A stretch of 64,000 bases of DNA from Paenibacillus elgii NBRC 100335 (GCF_004000865.1 NZ_BIMB01000003.1:207816-271815), one strand, 5' to 3'. Shown: positions 31,045 through 40,590, counted from the stretch's first letter. Notes: generated by a model from the sequence alone, not told the origin. A program made the numbers and translations.

Positions 31045-31818
31045 TCAGCTCATCGCTTCCAGACTTTCCGGAAGGATCTGCCCGCCATCGACGACGATCG
31101 TTTGGCCTGTAATAAAGCCGGCCTCCTTCGAAGCCAAAAAGACAGCGGCGTAAGCGATATCTTCGACACTTCCGAGCCGCTTGAGCGGAATGGACGCCGT
31201 CATCGCCTGCAAATATTGGTCTCCGAGGCCTTCCAGCCCTTCCGTCATAATGTTACCGGGCATAACGGCGTTAATCGTAATGTTGTAACGCGCCAGTTCA
31301 AGCGCCGCACTGCGCATGAATCCAAGCTGAGCAGCTTTGCTTGCGCCGTAGTGCGACCATCCGGCATAGCCGGTGACCGGCCCCGTAATGGAAGAGGTAA
31401 CGATGATCCGGCCGTATTCCGCTTTCTTTAGAAATGGCAGGCAGGCTTGGAGAGAATACAGCGTCCCACGCGCATTCGTGTTCATCACCTCGTCCCACTG
31501 CTCGCCGGTCATCTCCTCAATCGGCGCATTCGGAAAAATCCCCGCATTGGCGCACAACACGTCGATCCCTCCGAAAACACCGGCCGTCTCGTCGGCCACG
31601 CGCTTCATGGATTCCAAATCGGCGACATTGCCTTCAAAAGCATGAGCAGCGCCTCCGTTCTCCCGGATTTCCACCGCCGTTTCCTCCGCTTTCATCAGGC
31701 TGCGTGCGACGACGGCAACCTTCGCTCCCTTTGCGGCGAAGGTTTTGGCAATTCCTTTGCCGATTCCTTTGCTGGCTCCGGTCACGATGACCGTCTTATC
31801 CTTCAGTGGCGTCAGCAT
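31045..31818 (-). CDS. FabG-like 3-oxoacyl reductase/SDR
   Basis: I choose ATG 31818 (protein MLTPLKDKTVIVTGASKGIG), with GGGAGTG 7 nt upstream; the open frame continues far upstream but is not protein-like there. The 257-residue protein has TGASKGIGKGIA, CANAG (a variant of NNAG), TSSITG, YGASK and a C-terminal GQTIVVDGG, which is the FabG pattern. It probably reduces a 3-oxo group with NADPH. It is a single gene with its own terminator. A KR-less PKS lies 8 kb away, so a trans role is conceivable but unsupported. Confidence 0.9.
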   Translation of the reverse strand: MLTPLKDKTVIVTGASKGIGKGIAKTFAAKGAKVAVVARSLMKAEETAVEIRENGGAAHAFEGNVADLESMKRVADETAGVFGGIDVLCANAGIFPNAPIEEMTGEQWDEVMNTNARGTLYSLQACLPFLKKAEYGRIIVTSSITGPVTGYAGWSHYGASKAAQLGFMRSAALELARYNITINAVMPGNIMTEGLEGLGDQYLQAMTASIPLKRLGSVEDIAYAAVFLASKEAGFITGQTIVVDGGQILPESLEAMS

Positions 31819-32088
31819 GCAATAACACTCCCGTTCTCTTGAAGTATAGGCTGCTATTTTTTCCATTACTTGGTTCCAACATGATCGTACTACAAATCCA
31901 AATGCGTAGGCAATAGAGGAAATCACTCTGACCGGACGAGCAAGTAAACAATTCCGGGAATCAAGCGCTCGTCCAAAGTTCAACTTATGTTTGCCGATGA
32001 ACGGTTGCGCTAAATATTTCCAGACGTGATGCGAGCATCGCCGGCTGCCTTAAGCTTCAAGCAAATTTGTGATGGGCCATTTTTATTT

Positions 32089-32141
32089 AGAGAAAACAAA
32101 AGCATCGACCCAAATCCGGAGACTGAGCCAATGCTTTTGTT
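32089..32141 (-). terminator. Terminator downstream of the YebC-family gene
   Basis: AACAAAAGCAT (32095-32105) and ATGCTTTTGTT (32131-32141) are perfect inverted copies with a 25-nt loop; on the minus strand the second arm runs into TTTTC. Confidence 0.65.
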
Positions 32142-32159
32142 ACGAACTGTATACAGAGC

Positions 32160-32882
32160 TTATTCTTCCGGCAGCTCCACATTGTGATAAACCTGCTGAA
32201 CATCCTCCAGATCCTCAAGAGCATCGACCAATTTCTCGAACTGCACCAGAGCGTCTCCGGAAAGAGTCACATAATTTTGCGCCAGCATCGTCTGTTCGGC
32301 CACGATAAATTCCGTAATGCCCTTTTGCTTGAACGCGGATTGGACGGCATGAAACTGATCCGGCTCGGCATAGACGATAACCGAATCCTCTTCCTCAGCA
32401 ATATCCCGAACGTCTACATCTGCCTCCATCAATAGCTCCAAAACTTCGTCGGATGTCTTCTCCTCGACTCCAAAGACGGCCGTCGGACTGAACATATAAG
32501 TTACAGAACCGCTGACTCCCATGCTTCCTCCGCTTTTATTGAAAGCCGAACGCACGTCCGCGGCAGTGCGGTTTACGTTATTGGTGAGCGTATCGACGAT
32601 GACCATGGCACCGCTCGGACCGAATCCCTCATACCGAAGCTCCGTATAGCTCTCTTCCGAGTTTCCTTTCGCCTTCTCAATCGCGCGGTCGATGATGGCT
32701 TTCGGTACGTTATATGTTTTGGCTCGTTCGAGCACGAATTTTAAAGCTTGATTGGATTCCGGATCAGGTTCGCCCTTCTTCGCCGCGACATAAATCTCAA
32801 CTCCGAACTTCGCATAGACCCGGCTCGTGCTGGCGTCCTTCGATGCTTTTTTCTCTTTAATATTATTCCACTTACGTCCCAT
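32160..32882 (-). CDS. YebC/PmpR-family protein
   Basis: The 240-residue protein starts at ATG 32882 and opens with [15 protein letters not shown], the family signature. Motifs such as [23 protein letters not shown] (here [11 protein letters not shown]) and [16 protein letters not shown] run through the middle domain. Members were named as transcriptional regulators and more recently linked to relief of ribosome stalling at proline-rich sequences; which role applies here is unknown. The form is the shorter-branch YeeI/YrbC type of Bacilli. It is a single gene with a clear promoter at 32926-32955 and its own terminator. Confidence 0.93.
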   Translation of the reverse strand: MGRKWNNIKEKKASKDASTSRVYAKFGVEIYVAAKKGEPDPESNQALKFVLERAKTYNVPKAIIDRAIEKAKGNSEESYTELRYEGFGPSGAMVIVDTLTNNVNRTAADVRSAFNKSGGSMGVSGSVTYMFSPTAVFGVEEKTSDEVLELLMEADVDVRDIAEEEDSVIVYAEPDQFHAVQSAFKQKGITEFIVAEQTMLAQNYVTLSGDALVQFEKLVDALEDLEDVQQVYHNVELPEE

Positions 32883-32925
32883 ACTGGTACCCGCTTTCTC
32901 TTACTTATTTTTTTATCCTTCCCCT

Positions 32926-32955
32926 ATTATATTTAATAAAGCGGTAGTTGGACAA
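32926..32955 (-). promoter_or_regulatory. Sigma-A promoter of the YebC-family gene
   Basis: On the minus strand TTGTCC (32955-32950) and TATAAT (32931-32926) are 18 nt apart, about 45 nt ahead of the start codon. Confidence 0.6.
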
Positions 32956-33004
32956 GTCTAGCGTACCTTCGTTTAAAAAAAAGCGGCCAAGGATTGTTTA
33001 AAAA

Positions 33005-33033
33005 TGAAAAAAGCCGCAAGATGCGACTTTTTT
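33005..33033. terminator. Terminator downstream of the P450 fusion gene
   Basis: GCCGCA (33013-33018) and TGCGAC (33022-33027) form a stem with a 3-nt loop, with an A-run before and a T-run after, so it can work on both strands. It lies 9 nt after the P450 gene stop. Confidence 0.8.
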
Positions 33034-33041
33034 CATAACAG

Positions 33042-36000
33042 TTAGATTCCCGCCCAGACATCTTTGGCATAGCTGCCGTTCGACTGAAGACGCTCCAACC
33101 ATTTTTCCGCTTCTTGCTGCTCAACTCCATGGACGGCCTGATAAGCTTTCTTCAGCTCGTTTTCGACATCTGGCGCCATTTTGCTGCCGTCTCCACACAC
33201 ATAAAGCCGCCCGCCAGCGTCAAGAATACGGATTAACTCTGCTGCGTTGTTCGCCATCAAATGCTGTACGTACGTTTTCGATACGCCTTCTTTGCGAGAA
33301 AAAGCCGTATGAAGCGTAACCACGCCGTCTTTTTCGTATTGTTCCAGCTCTTCGCGGTAAATATAATCCGCTTCGTTCCTGCAGCCGAAATAAAGATGGG
33401 CCTCGCCCAGCGATTGTCCTTCCCGCTTCATCTGCGCCCGAGCTTGCAGGAATCCGCGGAATGGCGCTACCCCCGTCCCCGGCCCTACCATAATCACGGG
33501 AGTCTGCGGATCTTCCGGGAGCTGGAAGCCGGATTCCGGCGTGCGTACGAACATGACGATGTCGGCTCCCGACTGACGCTCCGCCAAATAGTTCGAGGCT
33601 ACCCCGACATATTCCCCTTGTCCGCTCCAAGCCTGACTGCGGACGACGCCTACCGTAATGCTGGCCCGGCCCGCGTTCATTCGAGGGGAACTGGATATCG
33701 AATAATATCTGGGTTTGAGCGGAGGCAGCAGTTCCAAAAACTTCGCGAACGGAATTTCGCAGGCTTCGTATTTTTCAACAAGATCCAGCATCGTGATCCG
33801 TTTCTTCAATATCTGTTCTTCGTAGGTCCCCTCTTCTAACAAAGCTTCCAATTCGCGCTTATGTGGAGGACAAACCGTAAAACCGGCGACCTCACGGATT
33901 TGGGCTCGCGTTGCCGCCTCCTGCAGCTCCACATTATGGCTAAGCAGATCCGAGAGCGATACGGGCCGGTCTAAAGGCAGATGGGATGCGCTGACCCCGC
34001 TCGCCGTTAAAATCACTTGATCTTTCTCACTCAAACCGAACCGCCGCAAAATACGGCCGACGTTCTCTTTTCTGTTACTTGGAAAGACGCCAAGGTGATC
34101 GCCCTCTTGATACGTAACCTCCTCCGGCAATTCGATCTCGATATGCCGCGTGCTGCGTCCGCTGTCAGGCTGCTGAAGCTCGCGGTTTTCCGCCACTGTC
34201 GCGTGAACCGCATCGTACGATTGAGCGAGAGGCGTCTCGGCAAAGCCGCTGACAAACTGAATGTTCAGGGTACTCCGTTCTTTTTCCGCATTTTCGTTCA
34301 GTTTCAGATCGAACGTCTTCATCGCATCGGTCCACATTTGACTTTTCCATGCTTCAAACTGCTTTTCGAAGTCGCCGCTCGCATCAGCTTCTCCGCGAAG
34401 GGAGAACCTTGTCGCTCCTTTGGCGGCGAGCTGTTCGTCAATGAACCTCGGCACCTCTTGATACGTCGAGGCCCAGTTGTGGTCCCCGCAGCCAAATACG
34501 GAATAATGCACGCCGCTAAGCTCGCCCGCTTCCACCTGCTCCAGCCATTGAACAAACTGTCGCGCATTGCCTGGCGGTTTGCCGTTATAGGAAGAGGTGA
34601 TGATGATTAAAGCACCTTCCTTCGGCAAATGGCCCAGCCGGTCGTTCAGTGCCGCTGCTTCACTCCGAATGCCGTGCAGACGGGCGAGGTCCGCAAGTTC
34701 TTTGGCTATACGTTCTGCGGTTCCCATATTAGAGCCATAAAGCACGAGCAGCGGCCTGTTGTTCACTCCGATGACGGAAGCTAGCTGCGCTTGTTTTGCA
34801 GGGCTCGGAGCCTGGGCATCTTCTCCCGGTTTGTCGGGATACACAGCGGTTAGTTTCTTATCCCGCAATTGAACGCGGATCTTGAAGTCGTCCGGCTTCA
34901 GCGTCAGCGTCTGTTTGACTTTCAACTGGTAGTTCAAAGGATCGAGCAATTGAAATTGCTGGAGGACCATCCCGAGCACCAAAGTCGCTTCGTGAAGCGT
35001 AAACTGCATGCCGATACAGGCTCGCTGCCCGTTCCCGAACGGTTTATAGGCATGGTTCGGTATTTCGCCAGGGTCTTCGAACCGTTCCGGCCGGAATTGC
35101 TCCGCATCGTCCCCCCATACCCCTTTATCCCGATGAAGCTTGGGCAGTACAATGGAAACGGCTTCGCCTTTCTTAATCGGATACTTTCCTCCGATGACGG
35201 TGTCTTCCTTGGCGAACAGGCTAAATTGGGGAGCGGTCGGCCATAGACGCAAAGACTCGTTTAAAATCATTCGGATATAGTTCAGTTTCAGAACTTGTTC
35301 GTACGTTGGCGTTGCGCCTGTCAGCACTTCATCCACTTCGGCGTAAGCCTTTTTTAATACTTCCGGATGCTTTAATAAAAAGTAAATCGTAAATGACAAC
35401 AGTCCGCTTGTGGTTTCATGGCCTGCGATCAGGAACGTGATAATTTGGTATCGAATATTTTGATCGTCCAGTTGTTGACCGGTCTCGGGATCTTTGGCCG
35501 TCAGCATTCGGGCAAGCAAATCGGTTTCTCCCTGATCCCCTTTTGCTTTGCGCTCGGCGATGATTTTATCGACCAAGGAGAACATCAATTGAATATCTTG
35601 CTCGTACTGGCGTTTGGTTTTGACCATCAGCATGTTTTGAATCGGCAGCCTGTTGCCGTAATGCATCGCTTCATCCAGAGAACGAACCATACTGACAATA
35701 AATGGATTTGGCGTTTCCCTGTAGTAGCTGTTGAAACGATAGTTAAAGCCGCACAAGCCAATAGTGTCCAAGGTGAGCCGTGTCATATCGTCCGGAACGT
35801 CGATGCTCTCATCCGGATTGAGGCGCGCCCATTTCTGGACAAGCTGCACAGCGATATCCACCATCATATCATGGTAGCCCTTCATAGCTTGAAGGCTAAA
35901 GGAAGGCATCAGAATCGCATGCGCCTTTTTCCAATTCGGCTCTTCCGTCAGACTTGTGAATAGTCCGTCTCCGGCAAAATCGCGTACTTTCAGCAGATGC

Positions 36001-36221
36001 CCTATCGCTTTGTCAAAACGCGATTCATCGCATACATCGGCCACCAAGTCGGGTCCGGAGATAATATAAACGGATCTTCCCAATGCCTCGAAACGGAAAA
36101 TTGGACCGTATTCGTCAGCAAGCTTACAGAAAGATAACGTAGGCGAATCCTTATCGATTAACGGAATATTCCCTAGAACGCCATAGGTTTTGGGCTGGGG
36201 GATCGGCATCAAATTTTCCAT
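33042..36221 (-). CDS. Self-sufficient cytochrome P450 / NADPH-P450 reductase, CYP102A type
   Basis: I choose ATG 36221 (protein [14 protein letters not shown]) with GGGAGG 7 nt upstream, giving 1059 residues, close to P450 BM3 (1049). The heme domain (about 1-460) has AGDGLFTS, where the Phe equals the BM3 F87 position, the oxygen-binding helix AGHETTSG near 260, EXXR (ESLRLWP) and the heme-Cys loop [13 protein letters not shown] near 395. The FMN domain starts [16 protein letters not shown] near 485; the FAD/NADPH domain has RYYSISSSP and [12 protein letters not shown]. It should hydroxylate fatty acids near the omega end using NADPH, in the cytosol. It is read alone, away from a divergent LysR regulator gene. 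Its likely job is fatty-acid or toxic-lipid handling. Confidence 0.96.
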   Translation of the reverse strand: MENLMPIPQPKTYGVLGNIPLIDKDSPTLSFCKLADEYGPIFRFEALGRSVYIISGPDLVADVCDESRFDKAIGHLLKVRDFAGDGLFTSLTEEPNWKKAHAILMPSFSLQAMKGYHDMMVDIAVQLVQKWARLNPDESIDVPDDMTRLTLDTIGLCGFNYRFNSYYRETPNPFIVSMVRSLDEAMHYGNRLPIQNMLMVKTKRQYEQDIQLMFSLVDKIIAERKAKGDQGETDLLARMLTAKDPETGQQLDDQNIRYQIITFLIAGHETTSGLLSFTIYFLLKHPEVLKKAYAEVDEVLTGATPTYEQVLKLNYIRMILNESLRLWPTAPQFSLFAKEDTVIGGKYPIKKGEAVSIVLPKLHRDKGVWGDDAEQFRPERFEDPGEIPNHAYKPFGNGQRACIGMQFTLHEATLVLGMVLQQFQLLDPLNYQLKVKQTLTLKPDDFKIRVQLRDKKLTAVYPDKPGEDAQAPSPAKQAQLASVIGVNNRPLLVLYGSNMGTAERIAKELADLARLHGIRSEAAALNDRLGHLPKEGALIIITSSYNGKPPGNARQFVQWLEQVEAGELSGVHYSVFGCGDHNWASTYQEVPRFIDEQLAAKGATRFSLRGEADASGDFEKQFEAWKSQMWTDAMKTFDLKLNENAEKERSTLNIQFVSGFAETPLAQSYDAVHATVAENRELQQPDSGRSTRHIEIELPEEVTYQEGDHLGVFPSNRKENVGRILRRFGLSEKDQVILTASGVSASHLPLDRPVSLSDLLSHNVELQEAATRAQIREVAGFTVCPPHKRELEALLEEGTYEEQILKKRITMLDLVEKYEACEIPFAKFLELLPPLKPRYYSISSSPRMNAGRASITVGVVRSQAWSGQGEYVGVASNYLAERQSGADIVMFVRTPESGFQLPEDPQTPVIMVGPGTGVAPFRGFLQARAQMKREGQSLGEAHLYFGCRNEADYIYREELEQYEKDGVVTLHTAFSRKEGVSKTYVQHLMANNAAELIRILDAGGRLYVCGDGSKMAPDVENELKKAYQAVHGVEQQEAEKWLERLQSNGSYAKDVWAGI

Positions 36222-36334
36222 AAAGAAACCTCCCTCTTTTATAGAGTTAATATTCCCCAACATCGGTAACAAAAATTACCCCAACCTTCGAAAACTTATT
36301 CGAAAGTATGGGTTTATTTTAACCGCGGCAATCC

Positions 36335-36363
36335 ATAATATCCAATATATAATTGAACATCAA
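36335..36363 (-). promoter_or_regulatory. Promoter of the CYP102 gene
   Basis: On the minus strand TTGATG (36363-36358) and TATTAT (36340-36335) are 17 nt apart. The leader is about 110 nt long and contains two TTCGAA boxes (36287-36292, 36299-36304) that could bind a regulator. Confidence 0.6.
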
Positions 36364-36386
36364 TTCATTACATTGAAACAATGAAT
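36363..36386. promoter_or_regulatory. Probable LysR-regulator binding site in the divergent control region
   Basis: ATTCATT (36363-36369) and AATGAAT (36380-36386) are inverted copies, and CATTG-AAA-CAATG (36371-36383) is nested inside. The site touches the upstream edge of the P450 -35 box and lies just before the LysR start, the usual place for a LysR activator and self-repressor. Inference from position and symmetry. Confidence 0.5.
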
Positions 36387-36397
36387 GGAGTAAAGCA

Positions 36398-37306
36398 ATG
36401 GAACTGCAGCAGCTTCGTTATTTTCAAACCGTAGCCCGATTGGAGCACATGACACAGGCAGCCGAGGAATTAAACATTACCCAACCGGCGCTGAGCAGAA
36501 CGATCTCCCGATTAGAAGAAGATATCGGCGTTCCCCTTTTTGAAAGAAAGGGACGTCATATTCGGCTGAATCGATATGGCGAAATTTTTCTTGCCCACCT
36601 GGAGCGGTCGTTTCTGGAGCTGGATCAAGCCAAGAAGAAAATCAATGACATGGCCCAGATCGAACATCTTTCCGTTTCCATCGCTACCACAAACGTCAGT
36701 TTATTTCCGAGTCTGGTATCGGCCTTTCTGCGTCAATACCCGGATATCCGGATACGTCAGTATTTGCGAAGCGACATCAATATGTATCAATTGCTGGAAA
36801 AAGGCGAGATCGACATGTGCATTTCTTCCGAGCCGATAGAAGGCCCCGATGTCCAATGGGACCCATTATTTTCGGAAGAATTGTTATTGCTGGTGCCGAG
36901 AGAGGAGCGCTTTGTGCATCGTCAAGAAATACAGCTGACGGAGGTCGCCGACGAACGATTTATTAGCAGCAACACGAGCTACGATTCGTCGAATTGGCTG
37001 GAAAAGCTTTGTCAGCAAGCCGGCTTTGCTCCCAAAATTTCGTTCGAGGGAAATGATTCGGTTGTCATCGGAGAAATGGTGAGTCTCGGTCTAGGCATCT
37101 CGTTTATCCCGAAGCCTCTTTGGGAAAAGTTCTCCGAACTATTAAAGGATCGGCTTCATGTTCTGACCCTAACCGAGCCCCACTGCACCATGACGACCGG
37201 CATATCGAGAATCATGGGCCGTTATCTGCCCGCAGCCGCGCAAACCTTCTACAGCTTCGCGATTCAGCGCGCTTGGGATGAAAAAAATGGACATCCCGTC
37301 TTTTGA
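36398..37306 (+). CDS. LysR-family transcriptional regulator
   Basis: The 302-residue protein starts at ATG 36398 with TGGAG 7 nt upstream. Residues 1-60 are the LysR winged helix-turn-helix (LRYFQTVARLEHMTQAAEEL, ITQPALSRTISRLE); residues about 88-290 form the effector domain. It is divergent from the CYP102 gene and very likely regulates it. In Bacillus megaterium the related P450 is controlled by the TetR-type repressor BM3R1, so a LysR partner is a different arrangement. The stop codon lies inside a terminator shared with the convergent epoxide hydrolase gene. Confidence 0.93.
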   Translation: MELQQLRYFQTVARLEHMTQAAEELNITQPALSRTISRLEEDIGVPLFERKGRHIRLNRYGEIFLAHLERSFLELDQAKKKINDMAQIEHLSVSIATTNVSLFPSLVSAFLRQYPDIRIRQYLRSDINMYQLLEKGEIDMCISSEPIEGPDVQWDPLFSEELLLLVPREERFVHRQEIQLTEVADERFISSNTSYDSSNWLEKLCQQAGFAPKISFEGNDSVVIGEMVSLGLGISFIPKPLWEKFSELLKDRLHVLTLTEPHCTMTTGISRIMGRYLPAAAQTFYSFAIQRAWDEKNGHPVF

Positions 37307-37322
37307 AAACGGATGTCCATTT
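37281..37322. terminator. Shared terminator between convergent LysR and epoxide hydrolase genes
   Basis: ATGGACATCC (37287-37296) and GGATGTCCAT (37311-37320) are perfect inverted copies. On the minus strand a T7 run follows, so it ends the epoxide hydrolase transcript best. The hairpin overlaps the last codons of the LysR gene. Confidence 0.8.
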
Positions 37323-37340
37323 AGGATGCGGGATACTCGC

Positions 37341-38567
37341 TTATCTGCGTCCCCGAAAGGTGCAGCGCAAGTCGTCAACCCACTGGTCCGGAATTTCCCA
37401 GGGGATGAAGTGGCCGCCCCGGTCGTGAACGGAGATATTGACATGGTTGTACCAGGACGCGCGGTCGCTGTCCAGAAAGTGCCGAACCCGATTTTCGGTC
37501 GTAATGCCCGGCGGATTCTCATAGCTTACGAACGTAATGCCGGTAGGCGCCTCTACAACCGGCCATCGGTCGTGAGACGGTGTCCACGGGTAACGGTTGG
37601 CGTTCGCGTAGAAGCGAATGGAAGTTTCGATGGCGTTGTTCGCCCAGAAGATCGTCGCGTGAGTAAGCAAATCGTCCTTCGAAAAGACACGCTCGACGTT
37701 TCCGCCATTGTCGCTCCATTTGGCCCATCGCTCCAGAATCCATGCAAGCATGCCTACCGGGGAATCGCACAGCCCATAAGCGAGCGTACTCGGATCGAGC
37801 ACGTGTACGGCGAGGTGCGACGCGAAACGACGATCAAACTTCAGGATCTCGTTCCGTATGCTTTCAGGGATATGATCAGGAATCGGCTGCCCTCCGGAGA
37901 AATCCCAGGCGCGCTCGCCGTTGAAAAAGCTCAGCTTTAGCGCAGACCCGATGTGGATTGCGTAGAGCTCGCTGCTATATTTATGTCCGAGCTGGCCCGT
38001 TACAAGGGCGCCTATATCGCATCCCCCGGCGGCGTACTTCTCATAACCGAGAACCTCCGTCATGAGCGCGTGCCATAGATCCGCGACCTTCCAGAAGTTC
38101 ATATCCGGATTGTTCGGCAGTGGCGTTGAGAAACCGAAGCCGGGAAGCGATGGCACGATCACGTCGAAAGCCTCCGCGGGATCTCCCCCGAATGCGCCGG
38201 GGTCGGCAAGCGGATCGATCACCTTGGACCAATGCCAAAACGTCCACGGCCAGCCATGGGTCAAAATCAGCGGAATCGGGTTCGGTCCTACGCCGGGTTT
38301 GCGCATAAAGTGGACAGGAACGCTGTTGACGTTTACTTTGTAGTGCTCGTAGACGTTGATCGCGGCCTCGGATTTGCGCCAGTCGAATTCGTTGATCCAG
38401 TAGTCGACCAATTCCTCAAGGTAGCGCCGGCTGACGCCGTAATACCAGTCGTCGTTACCGGCATCGAGGGGCCATCTGGTGGCTTTCAGCCGGGTTCTCA
38501 GATCTGCGAGCAGATCGTCCGGCACGTAGATAGGAGTCGGTTCAAGCGCGGATAGAGATTGTGTCAT
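37341..38567 (-). CDS. Epoxide hydrolase (alpha/beta-hydrolase with EHN N-terminal domain)
   Basis: The 408-residue protein starts at ATG 38567 with AAGGAGGAG upstream. Residues about 10-110 are the epoxide hydrolase N-terminal region (RLKATRWP, then SRRYLEELVDYW). The hydrolase core follows: THGWPWTFWHWSKV (oxyanion loop with HGWP), LPGFGFS, GGCDIGALV where Asp is the nucleophile, two distal Tyr candidates in the cap, and HDRGGHFIPWE with the catalytic His. It should open epoxides by adding water in the cytosol. It is second in an operon behind a MarR regulator gene (54-nt gap), which probably represses it. The nearby P450 could supply epoxides, but there is no direct link. Confidence 0.93.
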   Translation of the reverse strand: MTQSLSALEPTPIYVPDDLLADLRTRLKATRWPLDAGNDDWYYGVSRRYLEELVDYWINEFDWRKSEAAINVYEHYKVNVNSVPVHFMRKPGVGPNPIPLILTHGWPWTFWHWSKVIDPLADPGAFGGDPAEAFDVIVPSLPGFGFSTPLPNNPDMNFWKVADLWHALMTEVLGYEKYAAGGCDIGALVTGQLGHKYSSELYAIHIGSALKLSFFNGERAWDFSGGQPIPDHIPESIRNEILKFDRRFASHLAVHVLDPSTLAYGLCDSPVGMLAWILERWAKWSDNGGNVERVFSKDDLLTHATIFWANNAIETSIRFYANANRYPWTPSHDRWPVVEAPTGITFVSYENPPGITTENRVRHFLDSDRASWYNHVNISVHDRGGHFIPWEIPDQWVDDLRCTFRGRR

Positions 38568-38621
38568 GAGTACTCCTCCTTGGTCGATTAAAATGGGAGC
38601 GCGGAGCTGCCGCCGACTGAG

Positions 38622-39065
38622 CTAAGCGTTTCCAAGCTCGGCAAGGCGCGTCAATGCGGGCAGCGCGGATGCGATAGCAGCTCTTTCCCCTGGAGAGAGC
38701 CCTTCAATAAGCCTGGCGATCTGCATAATGCGTTCAGTCCGGCGTGAATCAATGACGCTGGCCCCTTGGGGTGTAATATGGACGAGCACCGCACGACCAT
38801 CGCTCGGATCGGGACGGCGCTCAACCAGCCCATCGCGTTCGAGCCGAGTCACCAGCTGCGTAATAGCGGATTGCGTTACCTGTTCCGTCGCAATCAACTC
38901 GCTCAGCCTCATAGGGCTTCTAAGAGATAGCGTGTGTAATACGGATAGCGTGGTGAAGCTCAGCTTTTCAATGGACGGCATCCGGATGAATATCCTTGTC
39001 AATTCTTCGAACGCCATAGCGAAGTCGCTCACGTTCAATTCAGTAAAGTTCGTTTTAGGTTCCAT
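38622..39065 (-). CDS. MarR-family transcriptional regulator
   Basis: The 147-residue protein starts at ATG 39065 with only a weak ribosome binding site. It has the MarR winged helix: LSFTTLSVLHTLSLRSPMRL, SELIATEQVTQSAITQLVTR, then the wing RPDPSDGRAVLVHITPQG, and a C-terminal dimer helix. It leads the operon with the epoxide hydrolase gene and most likely represses both. A 12-bp perfect palindrome sits between its -35 and -10 boxes. Confidence 0.92.
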   Translation of the reverse strand: MEPKTNFTELNVSDFAMAFEELTRIFIRMPSIEKLSFTTLSVLHTLSLRSPMRLSELIATEQVTQSAITQLVTRLERDGLVERRPDPSDGRAVLVHITPQGASVIDSRRTERIMQIARLIEGLSPGERAAIASALPALTRLAELGNA

Positions 39066-39073
39066 GGATAAAA

Positions 39074-39102
39074 ATATATCAGAAATTTATATAAATGTCT
39101 AA
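39074..39102 (-). promoter_or_regulatory. MarR/epoxide-hydrolase promoter with operator palindrome
   Basis: On the minus strand TTAGAC (39102-39097) and ATATAT (39079-39074) are 17 nt apart. The perfect palindrome ATTTATATAAAT (39085-39096) fills the spacer, a classic place for a MarR repressor to block RNA polymerase. Confidence 0.6.
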
Positions 39103-39126
39103 TGTAAATCCATTTTTTTCGTTCTT

Positions 39127-39152
39127 GGGGTGGTACCAGCGTAGCTGTCACC
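39127..39152 (+). repeat. Left terminal inverted repeat
   Basis: It mirrors 40901-40926 with three mismatches (positions 5, 6 and 17). It contains its own small hairpin, CAGC-GTA-GCTG. Confidence 0.65.
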
Positions 39153-39648
39153 GAGCATCATCGATGCCCTGCTTTTTGGGCCGAGTCAGCAGGAAATGAT
39201 GCAACTTATGTGGCGACAAGTTTTGAACAAGGCCAGCTTCATCCGAATATTTGGACAATATCTTTCTTATTCCCCGGTCCGTGTACCTCTTCTTCCAAGA
39301 TGATTTAAACAAATATTTTCCCACGCCGGACATGCCGAGGAATACCACGATTTTTCCTGGTTGCAGATATTCACTCAACCCGTCTAAACCACTCCCGGTG
39401 TGACTGGAAACTGCGTATACCGGCACATTAGGAGCGGTTTTCTGAACCTCAGCTAACGGTGCGCTGAAATCCGGGGCTAAGTCAATTAGGGACGACACGA
39501 TAAATACGTAATCAACATTCGTTGCTACGACTTGCTCCAATATGGTTTTGACATACCCTACTGCGTGTCCCGAATAGTCAGAGCGAGAAAATTCCGAGCG
39601 GCGAGCCAGCAGTTTGGCAATACGCGAAGCGCCGTTATCGTTGTTTTG
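39148..39648 (-). pseudogene. RsgA-like GTPase remnant joined to a tyrosine-recombinase tail
   Basis: From 39648 the frame reads like the early part of the ribosome-biogenesis GTPase RsgA ([20 protein letters not shown], then [20 protein letters not shown]). A stretch is missing, then [20 protein letters not shown] and [11 protein letters not shown] (the G1/P-loop of the circularly permuted GTPase) follow. After the P-loop the protein switches to [16 protein letters not shown] and [20 protein letters not shown], which is the C-terminal box of a phage-type tyrosine recombinase (HxLRH motif, here HKLHH), and stops at 39148 against the inverted repeat. No usable start or binding site is visible. 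It looks like two gene scraps fused by deletion. Confidence 0.6.
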
Positions 39649-39661
39649 TTATTCTTGGGCA

Positions 39662-39709
39662 TAAAAACACCGCGAACATGCAGCCTCCTAAGAAGCTGCT
39701 GTTTCGCGG
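39662..39709 (-). terminator. Terminator downstream of the AT-rich acetyltransferase gene
   Basis: On the minus strand TTCGCG-like arm CGCGAA (39708-39703) pairs with TTCGCG (39676-39671), with an inner CAGC/GCTG stem, followed by TTTTTAT. Confidence 0.7.
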
Positions 39710-39783
39710 CGAAAAGCCAAAAGTCGGCTATGGTCAAAAATCATACCACATATAAGCACCCTATTGTTGAATTATGTTCAATT

Positions 39784-40344
39784 TCAAACGAATAAAGCCA
39801 TTAATATTAAATCTTGATAGCCGTCATCCAATTTTACACCCTTTGCTTTTCTACCCTCTTCAAAAAAGCCTAGATTCTTATATAAGTGGATTGCACCTAA
39901 ATTATCTTCCATTACCTCAAGACAAACTTTTTCAATTTTACTATTATTTTTAGCCCAATTGATTAACGTTTCTAGAAGAGCTCTTCCAATACCATAATTT
40001 CGATATTCAGGTAGTATGGTCATCGCAAAAGCTCCTTGATGACTAATTTTTTCTTTGTTTCCGTTCTTAAAATCTATTGCACCGACTAACTTACCATCAA
40101 CTTCAGCAATAAACTGTACATAATTTGGATTTTCATGATAATCTTTTAATGTTTTTTGAATAGCATCAACACTCATCTTTTTTACATCCTCAACCGTACT
40201 TAGCATGTATGGAGCGTTTATTAAAGCTTTTGAAGCAGAACTTAGCATTCTTTCTGCATCCTGTTCTTTAGCTTCTCTAATTATTACTGTTTTTCCATCC
40301 TTAGATTTATAAGTAAAAACATTAGTTGATAGTATATTACACAC
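39784..40344 (-). CDS. GNAT-family N-acetyltransferase, AT-rich
   Basis: The 186-residue protein probably starts at GTG 40344 behind AAGGGTGT. The GNAT fold is clear: the acetyl-CoA loop PEYRNYGIGRALLETLINWA (near residues 110-130), then LEVMEDNLGAIHLYKNLGFF. The N-terminal half has the RimJ/RimL-like layout. The gene is visibly richer in A and T than its neighbours and uses many AAA, TTT and ATT codons, which points to transfer from a low-GC Bacillota relative. It lies inside the inverted-repeat-bounded segment as the only intact enzyme gene. Substrate unknown; drug or protein N-terminal acetylation are both possible. Confidence 0.9.
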   Translation of the reverse strand: MCNILSTNVFTYKSKDGKTVIIREAKEQDAERMLSSASKALINAPYMLSTVEDVKKMSVDAIQKTLKDYHENPNYVQFIAEVDGKLVGAIDFKNGNKEKISHQGAFAMTILPEYRNYGIGRALLETLINWAKNNSKIEKVCLEVMEDNLGAIHLYKNLGFFEEGRKAKGVKLDDGYQDLILMALFV

Positions 40345-40461
40345 ACCCTTTCGGAATTTAATTAATCGGATTTTTTAACTATTCCACAGTTCTTAAGTAA
40401 GGGAAAGTCGTATCACCTTTTTCTGCAATCGCTCTCCTTAACTTAATAACAATTATATCCA

Positions 40462-40530
40462 TCAAGAGTGCCTGGGGCGGGCACGCTGTTTACGCTCACG
40501 ATTCCCGAGATCCAAGCGGGGATGAAGCTA
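40462..40530 (+). pseudogene. Histidine-kinase C-terminal scrap
   Basis: The frame reads SVPGAGTLFTLTIPEI, the typical last residues of a sensor-kinase ATPase domain (G2-box end and final strand). Nothing else of a kinase is present upstream, where the sequence is AT-rich and non-coding. It is evidence for deletion or insertion at this spot. Confidence 0.4.
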
Positions 40531-40590
40531 AAGCGGAAAGGAAATCATAAGATTCGTTGGGCGATTTTTTCTGAGAGGGGCATTTGCATA

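Noticed and set aside
31045..31818. The FabG-like reductase as a trans-acting KR for the PKS.
   Set aside because: It has its own terminator, lies 8 kb from the operon with unrelated genes between, and nothing ties it to the cluster.
39127..39152. GGGGTGGTACC resembles the T-box riboswitch antiterminator motif.
   Set aside because: There is no specifier stem or terminator, no amino-acid or tRNA-synthetase gene follows, and an inverted copy of the same sequence at 40901-40926 fits a terminal repeat better.
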